DNA of 64,000 nucleotides, taken from NCBI RefSeq assembly GCF_030733385.1, contig NZ_JASHJC010000016.1:1-64000 (forward strand), given 5' to 3'. The notes beneath the pieces are model-generated. The model did not search any database, was not told the origin of the DNA, and saw only the letters and a list, made by a program, of their open reading frames with translations. Origin of the DNA: Roseovarius sp. MMSF_3359. GTDB taxonomy: Bacteria; Pseudomonadota; Alphaproteobacteria; Rhodobacterales; Rhodobacteraceae. Shown here piece after piece: positions 55,670 through 63,773 of the stretch; within the stretch, counting starts at the first letter, position 1; each line of letters starts with the position of its first letter. The translations under genes were made by a program, and so were the position numbers.

Positions 55670-56455
55670 ATGGATGATGTGATAACGCCTGAACACGGTG
55701 TGCCCGACCTGGGCCGGGTGACGTTTCCGATGTTGGGCGAGGCGCTCCGCCGGGGTTGGAGCGATATGAAACAGGCGCCCGGCTATGCGGTGCTTTTCGC
55801 CGGGACCTACGTTCTGCTCGGCTGGGTGATGGTCTGGATCACCTTGGCGACGGGGCATAGCTATTGGCTTATCTTCGCCGCTGTCGGGTTCCCCTTGATC
55901 GGCCCCTTTGCCGCCGTTGGGCTTTACGAGGTGAGCCACAGGCTCGACGAAGGCCGTGCGCTCGACATGCCGGGTGTGCTGGGGGTCATAGCGCATCAGC
56001 GACGACGGCAATTGCCGTCGATCTGCGCCATTATCATCATCGTCTTCCTCTTTTGGTTCTTCCTGGCGCATATGATCTTCGCGCTCTTTCTTGGCCTGTC
56101 GACAATGACCAATATCTCGTCATCCTATGCGGTGTTCCTGACCGGCAACGGGCTGGCGATGCTGGCGGTCGGGACACTGGTGGGTGGCATATTTGCGCTC
56201 TTGCTTTTCATGATCACGGTCATCGCGCTGCCGCTCCTGCTGGACCGGGAGGTGGATTTCGTGACCGCTATGATAACGAGCTTTCAGGTGGTGCAGCGCG
56301 ACCTGCTCCCGATGCTGACCTGGGCCGCTCTGATCGCGGGTCTTACGTTTCTTGCGCTGCTGCCGGGCTTCCTGGGGCTCTTTATCGTGCTGCCGCTTCT
56401 GGGTCATGCGTCATGGCATCTTTACCGGCAGTTGCGGGAGGCGGGTGCGGCTTAG
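55670..56455 (+). CDS. DUF2189 family membrane protein
   Basis: A 261-residue inner-membrane protein with about six transmembrane helices. The N-terminal signature [31 protein letters not shown] and [22 protein letters not shown] are DUF2189 features. No function is known; some members lie near cytochrome oxidase genes, which is not the case here. The ATG at 55670 has GAGGGAGGTTTGGT upstream. It is convergent with the VWA gene, with one nucleotide between stops. Confidence 0.85.
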   Translation: MDDVITPEHGVPDLGRVTFPMLGEALRRGWSDMKQAPGYAVLFAGTYVLLGWVMVWITLATGHSYWLIFAAVGFPLIGPFAAVGLYEVSHRLDEGRALDMPGVLGVIAHQRRRQLPSICAIIIIVFLFWFFLAHMIFALFLGLSTMTNISSSYAVFLTGNGLAMLAVGTLVGGIFALLLFMITVIALPLLLDREVDFVTAMITSFQVVQRDLLPMLTWAALIAGLTFLALLPGFLGLFIVLPLLGHASWHLYRQLREAGAA

Positions 56456-56456
56456 C

Positions 56457-57641
56457 TCAGCGCACCAGCTCTTTCATCCCGGCCTCGATGCCCGACAGGG
56501 TCATCGGCACCATGCGGCCTTCGAAGATCTCGTGGATCATGGTGATCGACTGGGTGTAGCGCCAGTGCTTTTCCGGCACTGGGTTGATCCAGAGGTTCGA
56601 AGGCCATTGATCGCGCGCGCGGTTCAGCCAGACCTGCCCGGCCTCCGGGTTCCAATGTTCGTTCGCGCCGCCGGGATAGACAATCTCGAAAGGAGACATT
56701 GAGGCGTCGCCCACGAAGATACACTTGTAATCCGATCCGTAGGTCCGAAGGATTTCATCGGTTGGCGTCTGCGCATCCCACCGGCGGCGGTTGTCCTTCC
56801 AGACCCCTTCATAAAGGCAGTTATGGAAGTAGAAATGTTCGAAATGCTTGAATTCCGCGGCAGCGGCGGAGAAAAGCTCTTCGACCACCTTCACATGGGC
56901 ATCCATCGACCCGCCCACATCGAGAAACAGCAGCACCTTGACCGCGTTGCGCCGCTCGGGCCGGGTCTGCACGTCTAGGTATCCGTGCTCGGCGGTGGCG
57001 CGGATCGTGCCGTCCAGGTCGAGCTCCTCCGACGCACCGTCGCGCGCCCACCGGCGCAGGCGTTTAAGCGCCACCTTGATGTTGCGCGTACCAAGCTCGA
57101 CACTGTCATCGAAGTTCCGGAATTCGCGCTTGTCCCACACCTTGACCGCCCGTTGATGGCGGCTTTCGTGTTGCCCGATGCGGATGCCTTCGGGGTTGTA
57201 GCCATAGGCGCCAAAGGGCGAGGTGCCTGCGGTGCCGATCCATTTGTTCCCGCCCTGGTGGCGGCCCTGCTGCTCTTTCAGACGCTCCTTGAGCGTCTCC
57301 ATCAGCTTGTCGAACCCGCCAAGCGCCTCGATCTCGGCCTTTTCGGCATCGGTCAGGTGCTTTTCGGCCATCTTGCGCAACCAGTCTTCCGGCAGATCGA
57401 CGGCCTCCATGACCTGCTCGGCAGTGATCGCCTCCAGCCCTTCGAAACTGGCGGCAAAGGCGCGGTCGAACCGGTCGATGTTGCGCTCGTCTTTGACCAT
57501 CGCGGTGCGGGCCAGGTAGTAGAACCCGTCGATGTCATAGGTGGCCAGCCCGACACTCATCCCTTCGAGAAATGTCAGATATTCCCGCAAGCTGACCGGC
57601 ACCCCGGCCTTGCGCAGATTATCGAAGAAGGGAAGGAACAT
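56457..57641 (-). CDS. VWA domain protein (CoxE-like), MoxR partner
   Basis: A 394-residue cytoplasmic protein. The N-terminal helical region (about 1-130) is followed by a charged linker rich in Gly, His and Gln, and a C-terminal von Willebrand A domain whose metal site reads LLFLDVGGSMDAH (about 237-249). The MIDAS D-x-S-x-S is D-V-G-G-S here, a partly degenerate form common in CoxE-like proteins. Such proteins work with MoxR AAA+ ATPases in assembling metal enzymes or chaperoning. The MoxR gene is about 1.6 kb upstream in the same direction. Confidence 0.9.
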   Translation of the reverse strand: MFLPFFDNLRKAGVPVSLREYLTFLEGMSVGLATYDIDGFYYLARTAMVKDERNIDRFDRAFAASFEGLEAITAEQVMEAVDLPEDWLRKMAEKHLTDAEKAEIEALGGFDKLMETLKERLKEQQGRHQGGNKWIGTAGTSPFGAYGYNPEGIRIGQHESRHQRAVKVWDKREFRNFDDSVELGTRNIKVALKRLRRWARDGASEELDLDGTIRATAEHGYLDVQTRPERRNAVKVLLFLDVGGSMDAHVKVVEELFSAAAAEFKHFEHFYFHNCLYEGVWKDNRRRWDAQTPTDEILRTYGSDYKCIFVGDASMSPFEIVYPGGANEHWNPEAGQVWLNRARDQWPSNLWINPVPEKHWRYTQSITMIHEIFEGRMVPMTLSGIEAGMKELVR

Positions 57642-57648
57642 GCCGCGC

Positions 57649-57819
57649 TCAGATCACTGCCGCGCGGTGAATGAGCAGCGTGATGAAGAGCCCCGCCATG
57701 GTGAAGATCAGGAAAAAGACAAAGGCGTATTGCAGGATGTCGGCCAACCGACCCTTGCGGCGCCACGCGACCAGGGCGCCGGTGATGGTGCCAAGGATGG
57801 CCCCCAGAAGTACGATCAT
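57649..57819 (-). CDS. 56-residue membrane protein between VWA and DUF2927 genes
   Basis: A short frame from the ATG at 57819 to a TGA at 57649-57651. Two hydrophobic helices (about 2-19, MIVLLGAILGTITGALVAW, and 31-50, YAFVFFLIFTMAGLFITLLI) are joined by a basic RRKGR turn. It fits exactly in the gap between the VWA gene (7 nt away) and the DUF2927 gene (3 nt away) on the same strand, so it is probably translated with them. The basic turn predicts both ends in the periplasm. No family is recognised. Confidence 0.65.
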   Translation of the reverse strand: MIVLLGAILGTITGALVAWRRKGRLADILQYAFVFFLIFTMAGLFITLLIHRAAVI

Positions 57820-57822
57820 GTT

Positions 57823-59190
57823 CTACCCGTCCGATGTATTCGCCGCGCCGACAACGGTGATTTCGCGCTGTTTCGCGCGCCTCGCCCATTCGGCGCCGAA
57901 CCCGTACCGCGCCCAGCCGAGACTGTCCAGACGCACCGCCTCGGCTTCGCGGTGGCGGCCCATCAGGTCAAGCGCCTCGGCCCGCAGGAGCAGGAGGTTG
58001 GCCAGCAAGGCCGCGTTTTCGTGCCGCTCGGCGGTGGCCATATGCGGCGCGACAAAGGCAAGCGCCCGCGGGCCGTCTCCTTTCAGGATTGCGGTCGCGG
58101 CCAGTTGCGAGGCGGAATAGGCCCGGTGCAGCGACGTTCCGGGTGTCCGGCGATAATATCGGTCGGCGTCCAGGAAATGCTGATAGGCGCGGTCGGGATC
58201 CGAAAAGCGCAGGACCCGGCCCACGGCGAAATGGCTGAAGGCGCGGCGATGATCCTGCCAGCCGCGGGACTTGGCAATGCTGAGCGCGTCCCGTGCCGCT
58301 GCCGTGCGCTGCCGGTCGCCCGCGCCCGGGCCAAGGGCGGTCTGTATCGCCCGAATCCAGGCGCGCGGCGTCTCGGGCGCGTAGACCGGCGAGAGTTTGT
58401 CACCCGACGGGTTATAGCGCGACAGGATCGCGGGGAGCTTTGCCGCGACCTGCTCGCGGGTCATGCCCGAGCGCAGCTCCGGCGCGTAGTAGGTGCGCAA
58501 GATCAGCATGTCGAACCCGGTCAGGACCGTGTGCACATTGTCATCATTGAAGACGCTGTCGGGCAGGCGATAAAGGTCGTTGAGCGGGCCGATCGCCTGG
58601 GCCAGTTCTTCGTGCAGGCAATCGCGTGCCTCCTGTGGGCTGACGTCGTTCGGCAGGAAGATCGCCAGCTTCTCGCGGGTCCGGAGTTGCGACCAGTTGG
58701 TGATGCCCTGGCGTCGGGCGCGGCGGTATTCCGAGAGGCTCGAAATGTTGGGGACTACGAAACACGCGGCCTTGGGCAGGTAGCGTTGGATGTCGCTGCG
58801 GCTGACGGCGTGGATGGTGATGTTGGCGCCCGGGCCGGTCACGCGGCGGACGTTGATGCCAGCCTCGGTCCGCAGACGCCTGATCAGCCGGTTCAGGTCG
58901 GGACCAAGCGTGGGTGGCGGCGCGCCGGTGACCCGCACCGTGATCGGTCCTTCGAACCGGGAAAACACCGAGAGAGAGCGGCCGGATTCCAGCGTGAAGC
59001 TGAGGTCGAGGAAATCGCGCTGAATATCCCGGTTCGACCGCGCGGGCCGTTCCGGGCGCGGCACCGAGAATGATTTCATTGCCGGAAGCGAGATTTGCGA
59101 GCCGCTTGAAGCGCGCGTCGGCAGGTCGCGGGCAGGCCCGGTTGCACAGCCGGCCAGTGCCAGAAACAGCGGTACCATCAATAAACGCAT
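57823..59190 (-). CDS. DUF2927 domain lipoprotein
   Basis: A 455-residue protein with a lipoprotein signal (lipobox LALAGC, Cys at about 15). The middle part (about 60-240) is a DUF2927 domain, including LDLSFTLESG, GPITVRVTG, the Cys pair region ACFVV...ARDCLHEELAQAIG and GFDMLILRTYY. The last third is alpha-helical with TPR-like repeats. It is probably a periplasmic peptidase-fold or binding protein, but the function is unknown. The start is the ATG at 59190. It lies between the MoxR and VWA genes in the same direction. Confidence 0.85.
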   Translation of the reverse strand: MRLLMVPLFLALAGCATGPARDLPTRASSGSQISLPAMKSFSVPRPERPARSNRDIQRDFLDLSFTLESGRSLSVFSRFEGPITVRVTGAPPPTLGPDLNRLIRRLRTEAGINVRRVTGPGANITIHAVSRSDIQRYLPKAACFVVPNISSLSEYRRARRQGITNWSQLRTREKLAIFLPNDVSPQEARDCLHEELAQAIGPLNDLYRLPDSVFNDDNVHTVLTGFDMLILRTYYAPELRSGMTREQVAAKLPAILSRYNPSGDKLSPVYAPETPRAWIRAIQTALGPGAGDRQRTAAARDALSIAKSRGWQDHRRAFSHFAVGRVLRFSDPDRAYQHFLDADRYYRRTPGTSLHRAYSASQLAATAILKGDGPRALAFVAPHMATAERHENAALLANLLLLRAEALDLMGRHREAEAVRLDSLGWARYGFGAEWARRAKQREITVVGAANTSDG

Positions 59191-59289
59191 CAGAACCCTC
59201 AAACCGTTGCCCTGCCACACTATAATCGGTGTGCGCCGTCGATCAACTCCGCGTCCGCACAACATATGGCGGAACCCGCCGATGGCAGA

Positions 59290-60129
59290 TTACCGCTGAC
59301 TTCTAGCCATGAAGGCCAGCCGCTCGAAAAGGTGCACATCCTGCTCGTTCTTCAAAAGCGCCCCGTGCAGTTTTGGCAAGGCATCGGCACCACCACGGCG
59401 GAGATCCTCGGCGTCGAGATCCTCGGCAAGGATCAGTTTGAGCCAGTCGAGCACCTCGGAGGTGGACGGCTTCTTCTTGAGGCCGGTCTGTTCCCGGATC
59501 TCATAGAACTGCGTCAGCGCGGTGGTCAAAAGTGCGTCTTTGAGCCCCGGGTGATGCACTTCCACGATCTTGCGCATCGTGTCCATGTCCGGGAAGCGGA
59601 TATAGTGAAAGAAACACCGGCGCAGGAAGGCGTCGGGCAGTTCCTTTTCATTGTTGGAGGTAATGATGACCACGGGCCGGTTCTTGGCGCGGATCGTCTG
59701 GCCGGTCTCGTAGACGTGGAACTCCATCTTGTCGAGTTCCTGCAAAAGGTCGTTGGGAAACTCGATATCGGCCTTGTCGATCTCGTCAATGAGCAGCACG
59801 ACTTTGCTCTCGGCCTCGAAGGCCTGCCAGAGCTTGCCCTTGCGGATGTAGTTCGAGACGTCATGCACACGTTCCTCGCCCAACTGGCTGTCGCGCAACC
59901 GGCTGACGGCGTCATATTCGTAAAGCCCCTGCTGTGCCTTGGTCGTGGATTTGATGTTCCATTCGAGCATTTCGAGGCCCAGGGACTGCGCCACCTGCTT
60001 GGCCAGCTCCGTTTTTCCGGTGCCGGGCTCCCCCTTGACCAGCAGTGGACGCTCCAAAGTTACCGCAGCGTTAACCGCGATTGTCAGGTCATCGGTGGCG
60101 ACATAACTGTCGGTGCCCTGGAATTTCAT
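59290..60129 (-). CDS. MoxR family AAA+ ATPase
   Basis: A 279-residue AAA+ ATPase. Walker A reads VKGEPGTGKTELAKQ (about 32-46), Walker B VVLLIDEIDKAD, sensor 1 VIITSNNEKELPDAFLRRC, with the arginine finger in that last stretch. MoxR ATPases pair with VWA proteins to activate or insert metal cofactors in enzymes or to remodel complexes. The VWA partner lies downstream past a DUF2927 lipoprotein and a small membrane protein, suggesting one four-gene unit with a link to the envelope (inference). Confidence 0.93.
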   Translation of the reverse strand: MKFQGTDSYVATDDLTIAVNAAVTLERPLLVKGEPGTGKTELAKQVAQSLGLEMLEWNIKSTTKAQQGLYEYDAVSRLRDSQLGEERVHDVSNYIRKGKLWQAFEAESKVVLLIDEIDKADIEFPNDLLQELDKMEFHVYETGQTIRAKNRPVVIITSNNEKELPDAFLRRCFFHYIRFPDMDTMRKIVEVHHPGLKDALLTTALTQFYEIREQTGLKKKPSTSEVLDWLKLILAEDLDAEDLRRGGADALPKLHGALLKNEQDVHLFERLAFMARSQR

Positions 60130-60320
60130 TCTTTTTCAACCCTTTTCATGGCATTTAACGACAATGGCAGACCGCAAACTAGCGGCAACCGCAATTCACA
60201 TCAATGGCGCGTGATTGGCTAGTGACAATCCTTTTTTGCGGGTGTAAACGCAGCGCATTGGGGTGCCACATGTCTGAGGAGAAGACCATGCCGGACACTG
60301 GCCTTGATAAGGGAGAAGAC

Positions 60321-60743
60321 ATGAAAGCGGAAACTTTTCTGCCTGACGATTATCGTCCTGCCGAAGACGAACCTTTTATGAATGAACGACAGCTGGAATA
60401 TTTCCGCCGCAAACTGATTGATTGGCGCGATGACCTGCTGGAAGAGAGCCGCGATACGATTGAAGCGTTGCAGGATGGTACACGGGCAATCCCCGATGTC
60501 GCCGACCGCGCCAGCGAAGAGACCGACCGTGCGCTTGAGTTGCGGACCCGTGACCGTCAGCGCAAGCTGGTTGCCAAGATCGACAGCGCCTTGCGCCGGA
60601 TCGACAACGGCGAATACGGCTATTGCGAGGTCACCGGAGAGCCGATCAGCCTGAAGCGGCTGGATGCACGTCCGATCGCAACCATGAGCCTTGAGGCGCA
60701 GGAGCGCCACGAGCGCCGTGAGAAAGTTCATCGCGACGATTGA
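60321..60743 (+). CDS. dksA: RNA polymerase-binding transcription factor DksA (single-cysteine type)
   Basis: A 140-residue DksA that enters the RNA polymerase secondary channel and, with ppGpp, alters transcription of rRNA and biosynthetic genes. The coiled coil spans about 30-100 with the tip D-x-A pattern in DVADRASEETDRA. The zinc-finger region keeps one cysteine only (YGYCEVTGEPISLKRL), and the usual later Cys pair is absent (MSLEAQERHE), as reported for the Rhodobacter protein. The start is the ATG at 60321 with GGGAGAAGAC upstream. A terminator follows. Confidence 0.95.
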   Translation: MKAETFLPDDYRPAEDEPFMNERQLEYFRRKLIDWRDDLLEESRDTIEALQDGTRAIPDVADRASEETDRALELRTRDRQRKLVAKIDSALRRIDNGEYGYCEVTGEPISLKRLDARPIATMSLEAQERHERREKVHRDD

Positions 60744-60771
60744 TCGCGGGGTTCGATGACAAAAGATAAGG

Positions 60772-60798
60772 CGCCGGGGCTTTCGCTCCGGCGTTTTT
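60772..60798 (+). terminator. intrinsic terminator after dksA
   Basis: CGCCGGGGC (60772-60780) pairs with GCTCCGGCG (60785-60793) with one G-U wobble and a TTTC loop, followed by TTTTT. It lies 28 nt past the dksA stop codon. Confidence 0.88.
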
Positions 60799-60916
60799 CG
60801 TTTCACTAAGGCTACGCAACTTTTGTTGACGTGCCGGCATCGCCCCGAGGGGAAAGACGCGGGCGAGAGACAGCAAGAAGCGATTCTATACAAGAACCGG
60901 ATGGCCCCAGAGTGTC

Positions 60917-62119
60917 ATGGCGTTAACGGATATGAAAATCGTTGTGATCGGCGCGGGCATTGGCGGGCTTGCGGTGGCGCGCGCCTGCGCCCTGCGCGGC
61001 GCTGACGTGACGGTCCTTGAACAAGCCGAAGCCATCAAGGAAGTCGGCGCGGGGTTGCAGATCAGCCCGAACGGTTTTGCCGTCCTGCGCGCCTTGGGCC
61101 TCGGCGACGCGGTCACCGATGCGTCGGTCCGGGCAGAGGCCGTGGCGCTCCACGATTATCGCCGGGGGCAGGTGGTCCGGCTCGATCTGACGCAGTTGGC
61201 GTCGCGCGACTATTTCTTCACGCACCGCGCCGATCTGATCGACCTCCTGGCCGCCGGTGCGCGGGCGGCGGGCGTCAAGATCCGCCTGCTGCAAAAGGTC
61301 GATGCCATCACCCCGGGCACCACGCCGCGTGTTGACCTGGCCAACGGGGCGTCGGTTACGGCAGACCTTGTGATCGGTGCGGACGGCCTGAATTCCCGCC
61401 TGCGCCCGGTTCTGAACGGCAGGTCGGCGCCGTTCTTTACCCGTCAGGTGGCGTGGCGTGGCGTTGTGCCAAACCGCGCGGGCAGGGGGCCGGAGGCCCA
61501 TGTCCATATGGGGCCGCACCGCCATGTGGTGAGCTACCCGTTGCGCGGTGGAGATATGCTCAACATCGTTGCGGTGCAGGAACGCGCCGCCTGGGCCTCG
61601 GAAAGCTGGAGCCAGAAGGACGATCCGGTCGCGGTTCAGGCCGCTTTCGGTGACTTCTGCCCCGAGGTGCGCGACATGCTGGGCGCGATCGAGACGGTCA
61701 ATCTCTGGGGACTTTTTCGTCATCCGGTGGCCCCGATCTGGCACCGGGAGGGGACGGCGCTCCTGGGCGATGCGGCCCATCCGACATTGCCGTTCCTGGC
61801 ACAAGGGGCCTCAATGGCGCTCGAAGATGCCTGGGTCCTTGCAGATGCGCTATCGACCGACCTGCCGCGCGATCAGGCGCTGCAATCCTATCAGGCACGG
61901 CGCGAGGCGCGGGTGCGTCGGGTGGTCGCTGCGGCCAATGGCAATGCGCGCAAATATCACCTGTCGCTTCCGCCGCTGCGGTGGGCGGCCCATGCGGCGT
62001 TGCATCTGGGCGGTGCACTGGCCCCGGTGCGGATGATGCGCCAGTTTGACTGGCTCTACGGCCACGACGTCACCGACTGCGCCGGTCAGGCGTCCAGTTC
62101 GACCCAGATCGGTACGTGA
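60917..62119 (+). CDS. FAD-dependent monooxygenase (salicylate hydroxylase-like)
   Basis: A 400-residue group A flavoprotein monooxygenase. The FAD site GAGIGGLAVARACALRG lies at about residues 12-28, the D-G motif in LVIGADGLNSRLR, and the second FAD motif in LLGDAAHPTLPFLAQGASMALEDA. The family hydroxylates aromatic compounds using NAD(P)H and O2, but the ring substrate cannot be named. The start may be the ATG at 60917 or the internal MKIVVIG at 60932. Its 3' end overlaps the convergent exonuclease gene by 34 nt. Confidence 0.9.
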   Translation: MALTDMKIVVIGAGIGGLAVARACALRGADVTVLEQAEAIKEVGAGLQISPNGFAVLRALGLGDAVTDASVRAEAVALHDYRRGQVVRLDLTQLASRDYFFTHRADLIDLLAAGARAAGVKIRLLQKVDAITPGTTPRVDLANGASVTADLVIGADGLNSRLRPVLNGRSAPFFTRQVAWRGVVPNRAGRGPEAHVHMGPHRHVVSYPLRGGDMLNIVAVQERAAWASESWSQKDDPVAVQAAFGDFCPEVRDMLGAIETVNLWGLFRHPVAPIWHREGTALLGDAAHPTLPFLAQGASMALEDAWVLADALSTDLPRDQALQSYQARREARVRRVVAAANGNARKYHLSLPPLRWAAHAALHLGGALAPVRMMRQFDWLYGHDVTDCAGQASSSTQIGT

Positions 62120-62868
62120 TCTGAAGGTTTTTCTCGCGCGCGGGTCTCTTTGTCGATCTGGCAATCCCTGAGCAGGTCCGCCGCCTGCGGTGTCAGCAGG
62201 AAATGGTCGATCCGGATGCCGTCATCGCGGTTCCACGCCCCGGCCTGGTAATCCCAGAACGTATAGTGGCCCGGACCCTGCGTCCGGCTGCGAAAGGCTT
62301 CGGTAAAACCCAGGTTCACGATCCGCCGATATGCGGCTCGGCTTTCGGGGCGGGCAAGGGCGTCTTCGCGCCAGGCGTCGGGTCGCTTGGCGTCTTCGTC
62401 TTGCGGGATGATGTTGTAATCCCCGGCCATCAGCGCGGGCTCTTCGGCGGCGAGCAACTCTGCCGCGCGGGTCTTCAGGCGTTCCATCCAGGCGAGCTTG
62501 TAGTCGTATTTCGGCCCCGGCGCCGGGTTGCCATTGGGCAGATAGAGCCCGCATACCCGAACCGCCGTCTTGTCGCCCATCACCGTGGCTTCGATCCAGC
62601 GGGCCTGCTCGTCGGTATCATCACCGGGCAGTCCCCGTGTCACATCCTCAAGCGGGCGTTTCGACAGGATTGCCACCCCGTTGAAGCTCTTCTGCCCGTG
62701 GGTTTCGACAATGTAACCCTTGTCCTCGAAAAGTTCTCTCGGGAAGTTCTCATCGATGGATTTGATCTCCTGGAGCAGCACCACATCGGGTTGCGCCTCA
62801 TCAAGCCAGTCGGGCAGGGCCTGAATCCTGGCCTTGATGCCGTTGATGTTGAAACTGGCGATTTTCAT
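62086..62868 (-). CDS. xth: exodeoxyribonuclease III
   Basis: A 260-residue EEP-fold nuclease with AP endonuclease and 3'-5' exonuclease activity for base-excision repair. Catalytic motifs are SFNINGIKAR (Asn), LLQEIKS (Glu), LYLPNGN, MAGDYNIIP (Asp/Asn) and KPSDHVPIWVEL (Asp-His). Length is normal. The C terminus overlaps the convergent monooxygenase gene. The start is the ATG at 62868; upstream lies a 340-nt gene-free region shared with the repeat-protein gene. Confidence 0.95.
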   Translation of the reverse strand: MKIASFNINGIKARIQALPDWLDEAQPDVVLLQEIKSIDENFPRELFEDKGYIVETHGQKSFNGVAILSKRPLEDVTRGLPGDDTDEQARWIEATVMGDKTAVRVCGLYLPNGNPAPGPKYDYKLAWMERLKTRAAELLAAEEPALMAGDYNIIPQDEDAKRPDAWREDALARPESRAAYRRIVNLGFTEAFRSRTQGPGHYTFWDYQAGAWNRDDGIRIDHFLLTPQAADLLRDCQIDKETRAREKPSDHVPIWVELDA

Positions 62869-62991
62869 GGCCCGACCCCCGGTTCTGTCTCGCGTCCTCT
62901 ATCGCGCAGCGCGTCGCCGCAGACAAGGGCTGATCGGCGAATCGAGGAGGGTCGTCTTGTCGGTCTCTTCGAGTGATTCTGATGATAAGTT

Positions 62992-63011
62992 TGTGGATAA
63001 GCTGGGGAAAA
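62992..63011. promoter_or_regulatory. tandem DnaA-box-like 9-mers
   Basis: TGTGGATAA (62992-63000), the exact reverse complement of TTATCCACA, is followed after 2 nt by TGGGGAAAA (63003-63011), a weaker variant. The spacing is the same as in the pair at 30196-30215. They lie in AT-rich DNA upstream of the repeat-protein gene. Confidence 0.45.
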
Positions 63012-63154
63012 CTTTGATAAAAATACTTGACAAGTGTAAAATGTGAAAAAATTTAACACGAAAATCCTATTGAATTTTCAGAAACTTGCGGCTCTACCTT
63101 CGATTGAATTCCGGCGGGAATAACCCCTTAAAGATGTTAACGTCCTTGGCAAAA

Positions 63155-63167
63155 CACGTTTAACGTG
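63155..63167. promoter_or_regulatory. 13-bp palindrome, candidate operator of the repeat-peptide gene
   Basis: CACGTT-T-AACGTG is a perfect inverted repeat 42 nt upstream of the repeat-protein ATG. It contains one of two TTAACGT motifs spaced by 23 nt, which would put both on the same face of the helix. It is likely a regulator site or part of the leader RNA. Confidence 0.45.
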
Positions 63168-63209
63168 CAAGCGTTTTTGTGCTGCAATCACACAACCTGG
63201 GAGACGAAA

Positions 63210-63719
63210 ATGTCCGCAATTCGCAAAGAAATATCGGCTGCAAAAGTTAACAAATCATTGCCTGAGACCAGCCTGCATGGCGGCGAGGCGGTGGAAGCGT
63301 TCACCTCTTCGATGGGGCCCGCAACCACCGCCCTGGCTGGCCGGGGTGACGCGGTCGAGATGTTTACCTCGTCGATGGTCGAAATGTTCACCTCCTCCAT
63401 GGGGCCATCGACCACCGCAGACGCCCGTCAGGGGGACGGGGTTGAAATGTTCACGTCGTCCATGGGGCCCGCAACAACCGCCGAAGCCGGTGCCGGCGAA
63501 GCGGTCGAGATGTTCACGTCGTCGATGGGTCCTGTCGCCGCTGGAAAGACCGGATCGGGGGATGCGGTGGAGCTTTTCACCTCTTCCATGGGGCCGGTGA
63601 CCGCAGGCAGGACATCGGAAGGCGAGGCGGTTGGTGCCTTCACGTCTTCGATGGCACCCAAGGCCGAGGCCGACACCACCGAGGGCGATGGCTGCGAGAT
63701 CTTCACGTCGAGCATGTAA
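63210..63719 (+). CDS. multi-repeat FTSSM protein, putative peptide precursor
   Basis: A 169-residue protein with a 27-residue N-terminal leader (MSAIRKEISAAKVNKSLPET then SLHGGEA). It is followed by repeat units of the form V-E-x-F-T-S-S-M-G-P-x-x-x-x-x-x-x-x-G-[DE]-[AG]. FTSSM occurs eight times. Seven copies are in a strict 21-residue register and one extra VEMFTSSM unit is inserted after the second. The final unit is C-E-I-FTSSM and ends at the stop codon. It has no signal peptide or membrane helix; the composition is acidic and Ser/Thr/Ala/Gly-rich. The ATG at 63210 has GGGAGACGAAA upstream; an in-frame start at 63165 lacks this. It looks like a multi-core ribosomal peptide precursor, but a structural or binding-repeat protein is also possible. 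No known family recognised. Confidence 0.85.
   Translation: MSAIRKEISAAKVNKSLPETSLHGGEAVEAFTSSMGPATTALAGRGDAVEMFTSSMVEMFTSSMGPSTTADARQGDGVEMFTSSMGPATTAEAGAGEAVEMFTSSMGPVAAGKTGSGDAVELFTSSMGPVTAGRTSEGEAVGAFTSSMAPKAEADTTEGDGCEIFTSSM
63300..63716 (+). repeat. 63-nt coding repeats (FTSSM units)
   Basis: FTSSM is encoded at 63300, 63363, 63387, 63450, 63513, 63576, 63639 and 63702: spacing 63 nt except for one 24-nt step. The serine codons vary between copies (TCT-TCG, TCG-TCG, TCC-TCC, TCG-TCC, TCG-AGC and so on), so the peptide is conserved while the DNA has diverged. This indicates selection on the peptide, not recent duplication. Confidence 0.92.
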
Positions 63720-63773
63720 GACACCGCAACGGAACGGGGCAGAGGCCCGATTTCTGCCATGGAGGGAAAAGTC

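Larger units (their letters stand above)
62869..63209. other. AT-rich gene-free region upstream of the repeat-peptide gene
   Basis: A 341-nt divergent region between xth and the repeat-protein gene. It contains tandem DnaA-box-like 9-mers (62992-63011), a TTGACA within the palindrome CTTG-A-CAAG (63026-63034), two direct copies of ATTGAATT (63069 and 63103), two TTAACGT motifs (63137 and 63160) and a 13-bp palindrome. The richness of sites suggests strong or conditional control. No ORF or RNA gene is evident. Confidence 0.5.

Noticed and set aside
63300..63716. Reading the 63-nt repeats as a CRISPR-like or minisatellite array
   Set aside because: The period is a multiple of three, the frame is open with a good start, and variation is mostly synonymous within FTSSM, so it is a protein-level repeat.
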